A stretch of 43,404 nt of DNA. Source: Bacteroidota bacterium (GTDB lineage Bacteria > Bacteroidota > Bacteroidia > Chitinophagales > Chitinophagaceae). Each line of letters begins with the position of its first letter. The first letter of the stretch is position 1. Below the pieces are notes generated by a model, which ran no database searches, was not told the DNA's origin, and worked only from the letters and a program-made list of their open reading frames with translations. Below are positions 42,250 through 43,404 of the stretch, in pieces. Position numbers and translations under genes: made by a program. The stretch is from the NCBI GenBank assembly GCA_013289175.1, contig JABDAN010000018.1, forward strand, positions 1 to 43,404, written 5' to 3'.

Positions 42250-42624
42250 ATGAACATTTATGTAGGCAACCTCTCCTGGCAGATGACCGATGAGGATCTA
42301 AGAAACCTTTTTGAGCAACACGGAGCAGTGGGTTCCGCAAAAATCGTTAAGGACAAAGTTTCAAACCGCAGCAAGGGTTTTGGTTTTGTCGAAATGGAAA
42401 ATGATGCAGAAGCACAGGCCGCCATAACGGCATTGTATGATTCTGAGGTGATGGGCCGTAAAATCATCGTAAACGAATCCCAACCCAAACAACAGGGAAG
42501 CGGCGGTGGCGGCTTCAAGAAAAGAAGTTTTGGCGGTGGTGGAAGCGGCGGTGGCGGAGGCTACAAGAAAGGAGGCTTTAACCGTGGAAGCAGCGGTGGC
42601 GGTGGTTTTGACAGAGACTATTAA
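42250..42624 (+). CDS. Glycine-rich RNA-binding protein with one RRM
   Basis: 124 residues. An RRM fold (about 1-78) with RNP2 IYVGNL (3-8) and RNP1 KGFGFVEM (42-49) is followed by a Gly/Lys/Arg/Phe-rich tail of about 45 residues made of GGGG and KKRSFGGG-like units. It resembles cyanobacterial and Bacteroidota cold-induced RNA chaperones and plant glycine-rich RRM proteins. It should bind single-stranded RNA in the cytoplasm and may act as a post-transcriptional regulator, a role of interest because Bacteroidota generally lack Hfq. It has its own promoter with a long leader and its own terminator. Confidence 0.92.
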   Translation: MNIYVGNLSWQMTDEDLRNLFEQHGAVGSAKIVKDKVSNRSKGFGFVEMENDAEAQAAITALYDSEVMGRKIIVNESQPKQQGSGGGGFKKRSFGGGGSGGGGGYKKGGFNRGSSGGGGFDRDY

Positions 42625-42646
42625 TCTCATTTTATATCAGATTTTT

Positions 42647-42680
42647 AATCCTTTCGCTTTTGGGCGAGAGGATTTTTTTT
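42647..42680 (+). terminator. Rho-independent terminator after the RRM gene
   Basis: Arms AATCCTTTCGC (42647-42657) and GCGAGAGGATT (42664-42674) pair over 11 bp with one G-U and a 6-base loop, followed by T up to 42680. Confidence 0.9.
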
Positions 42681-42703
42681 AACAACCGGTCAAGGAAGTA
42701 TCG

Positions 42704-43404
42704 ATGTATCCGTTCATGTCCCGATTCGCCGTATATCTTTTTTTGCTCGGCCTGATCTGGGTGACGGAGGCCTGCAAGCAAAAGCCTTCGCCCCCGGCCA
42801 TCGTCACAAAGGATTCCGCCAGACCCAAAGACATTTCTATCCGGGGCGGTTTCAGTGACCAGCAGCTGCTCCGTACCGACAGTGGACAAATCAGCCGGTG
42901 GATGAAGGAATTCCCCGCACTGGCTGGCTACACTTCCGATATCCAGCAGTTTTATACTTACCGCAATCACCGCTACGCCTGGTTTGACAAGCAGGGCCTG
43001 ATCGAACAGGCCAGTCACCTCAATAACCAGTTGGACAATTTATCGCAGGATGGCATACAGACGCCGTTTCCATATCTCTCAAAGCTGGACAGCCTGGTGA
43101 ACGACCCCATCGGCAACCCTGGCGACCAGGAGAAGCTGGAGGTTTTTTTAACGGCCGCGTATTTTTTTTATGCAGATAAGGTATGGAGAGGGATTTCCGA
43201 CCAAGACCTGAACCGCCTAGCCTGGTTTCTTCCGAGAAAAAAAATCAGTCTCCCCTATATTCTGGATTCGATCATGAAGGACAGTGCAGCAAAACTATTC
43301 TCCAACCGTTTCAGCACCGGTCAATACTATGCCTTAAAAAAAGTCCTGGCCCAGTACCGGCACTTGGATAGCACGGAATCCTGGTCCCTCATTCGCTCTG
43401 GCGC
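42704..43404 (+). CDS. L,D-transpeptidase (YcbB/LdtD-like), N-terminal fragment
   Basis: The first 233 codons of a rightward gene run off the right edge. The N-terminus is a membrane or lipoprotein signal (Cys24 in VTEACKQKP, a poor lipobox). The following region is the scaffold domain of YcbB-type murein L,D-transpeptidases: FYTYRNHRYAWFDKQGL (about 89-105), LSQDGIQTPFPYL (about 117), then a helical part with FLTAAYFFYADKVWRG. The catalytic Cys domain with its SxGC motif is beyond the window. It would cross-link peptidoglycan 3-3 or attach proteins in the periplasm. ATG 42704 is chosen; an in-frame ATG at 42716 would shorten the signal by four residues. Confidence 0.78.
   Translation, partial: MYPFMSRFAVYLFLLGLIWVTEACKQKPSPPAIVTKDSARPKDISIRGGFSDQQLLRTDSGQISRWMKEFPALAGYTSDIQQFYTYRNHRYAWFDKQGLIEQASHLNNQLDNLSQDGIQTPFPYLSKLDSLVNDPIGNPGDQEKLEVFLTAAYFFYADKVWRGISDQDLNRLAWFLPRKKISLPYILDSIMKDSAAKLFSNRFSTGQYYALKKVLAQYRHLDSTESWSLIRSG

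Overview
The window is a chromosomal segment of a member of the Bacteroidota, most likely a Chitinophagaceae-like (order Chitinophagales) bacterium. Grounds for this are the N-terminus of a SprA-type gliding/type IX secretion protein next to ruvA, a PorD-like (DUF4835) protein, a DUF4296 lipoprotein, the Bacteroidota-type RNA polymerase omega subunit, a glycine-rich RRM protein, futalosine-pathway menaquinone genes, and promoters of the form TTG-N19-20-TAnnTTTG (the Bacteroidota primary sigma signal). No tRNA, rRNA, CRISPR array, transposase or phage gene was seen.

Layout. 1-8.8 kb: housekeeping genes (sprA fragment, ruvA, fabH, a GNAT acetyltransferase, fabD, folE with two tandem PTPS/QueD-family genes, mqnB-mqnD, a class I photolyase, a class IV aminotransferase). 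9-16.4 kb: three tandem paralogous FtsX/MacB-type permeases of about 800 residues with no ATPase gene, then an amidohydrolase lipoprotein. 17.6-26.3 kb: a signalling island with two NarX-type histidine kinases, four NarL/FixJ response regulators, three related multi-pass membrane proteins and one small protein of unknown function. 26.4-30.1 kb: a DoxX-like membrane protein, an NAD(P)-binding protein, and the two subunits of a 3-oxoacid CoA-transferase separated by an unrelated gene with an aspartate-rich, prenyl-synthase-like motif. 30.2-35.7 kb: a leftward cell-envelope and core cluster (DUF4296, porD-like, coaBC, rpoZ, bamD, an OmpA-family porin). 35.9-43.4 kb: a polyprenyl synthetase broken by two homopolymer frameshifts, recJ, htpG, rpsF-rpsR-rplI, an RRM protein with a long leader, and the start of an L,D-transpeptidase.

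The most unusual content is non-coding. Two intergenic regions, each upstream of and divergent from an orphan NarL-family regulator (RR1 and RR2), carry homologous elements of about 190 bp. Each has a conserved upstream box, a Bacteroidota promoter at the same spacing, a predicted RNA of about 120-130 nt whose two ends pair (14 bp, with compensatory changes between the copies), an interior with repeated unpaired UCCA motifs, and a 3' U-tract. A third copy of the upstream box lies inverted nearby. I read this as a duplicated module of a regulator and a small RNA. By analogy only, it resembles the GacA-RsmY/Z arrangement. I do not recognise the RNA as a named family.

In metabolism, mqnB/mqnD and the broken polyprenyl synthetase would both serve menaquinone formation (head group and tail), fabH/fabD start fatty acid synthesis, and folE plus the PTPS-like pair would make a pterin or a deazapurine precursor.
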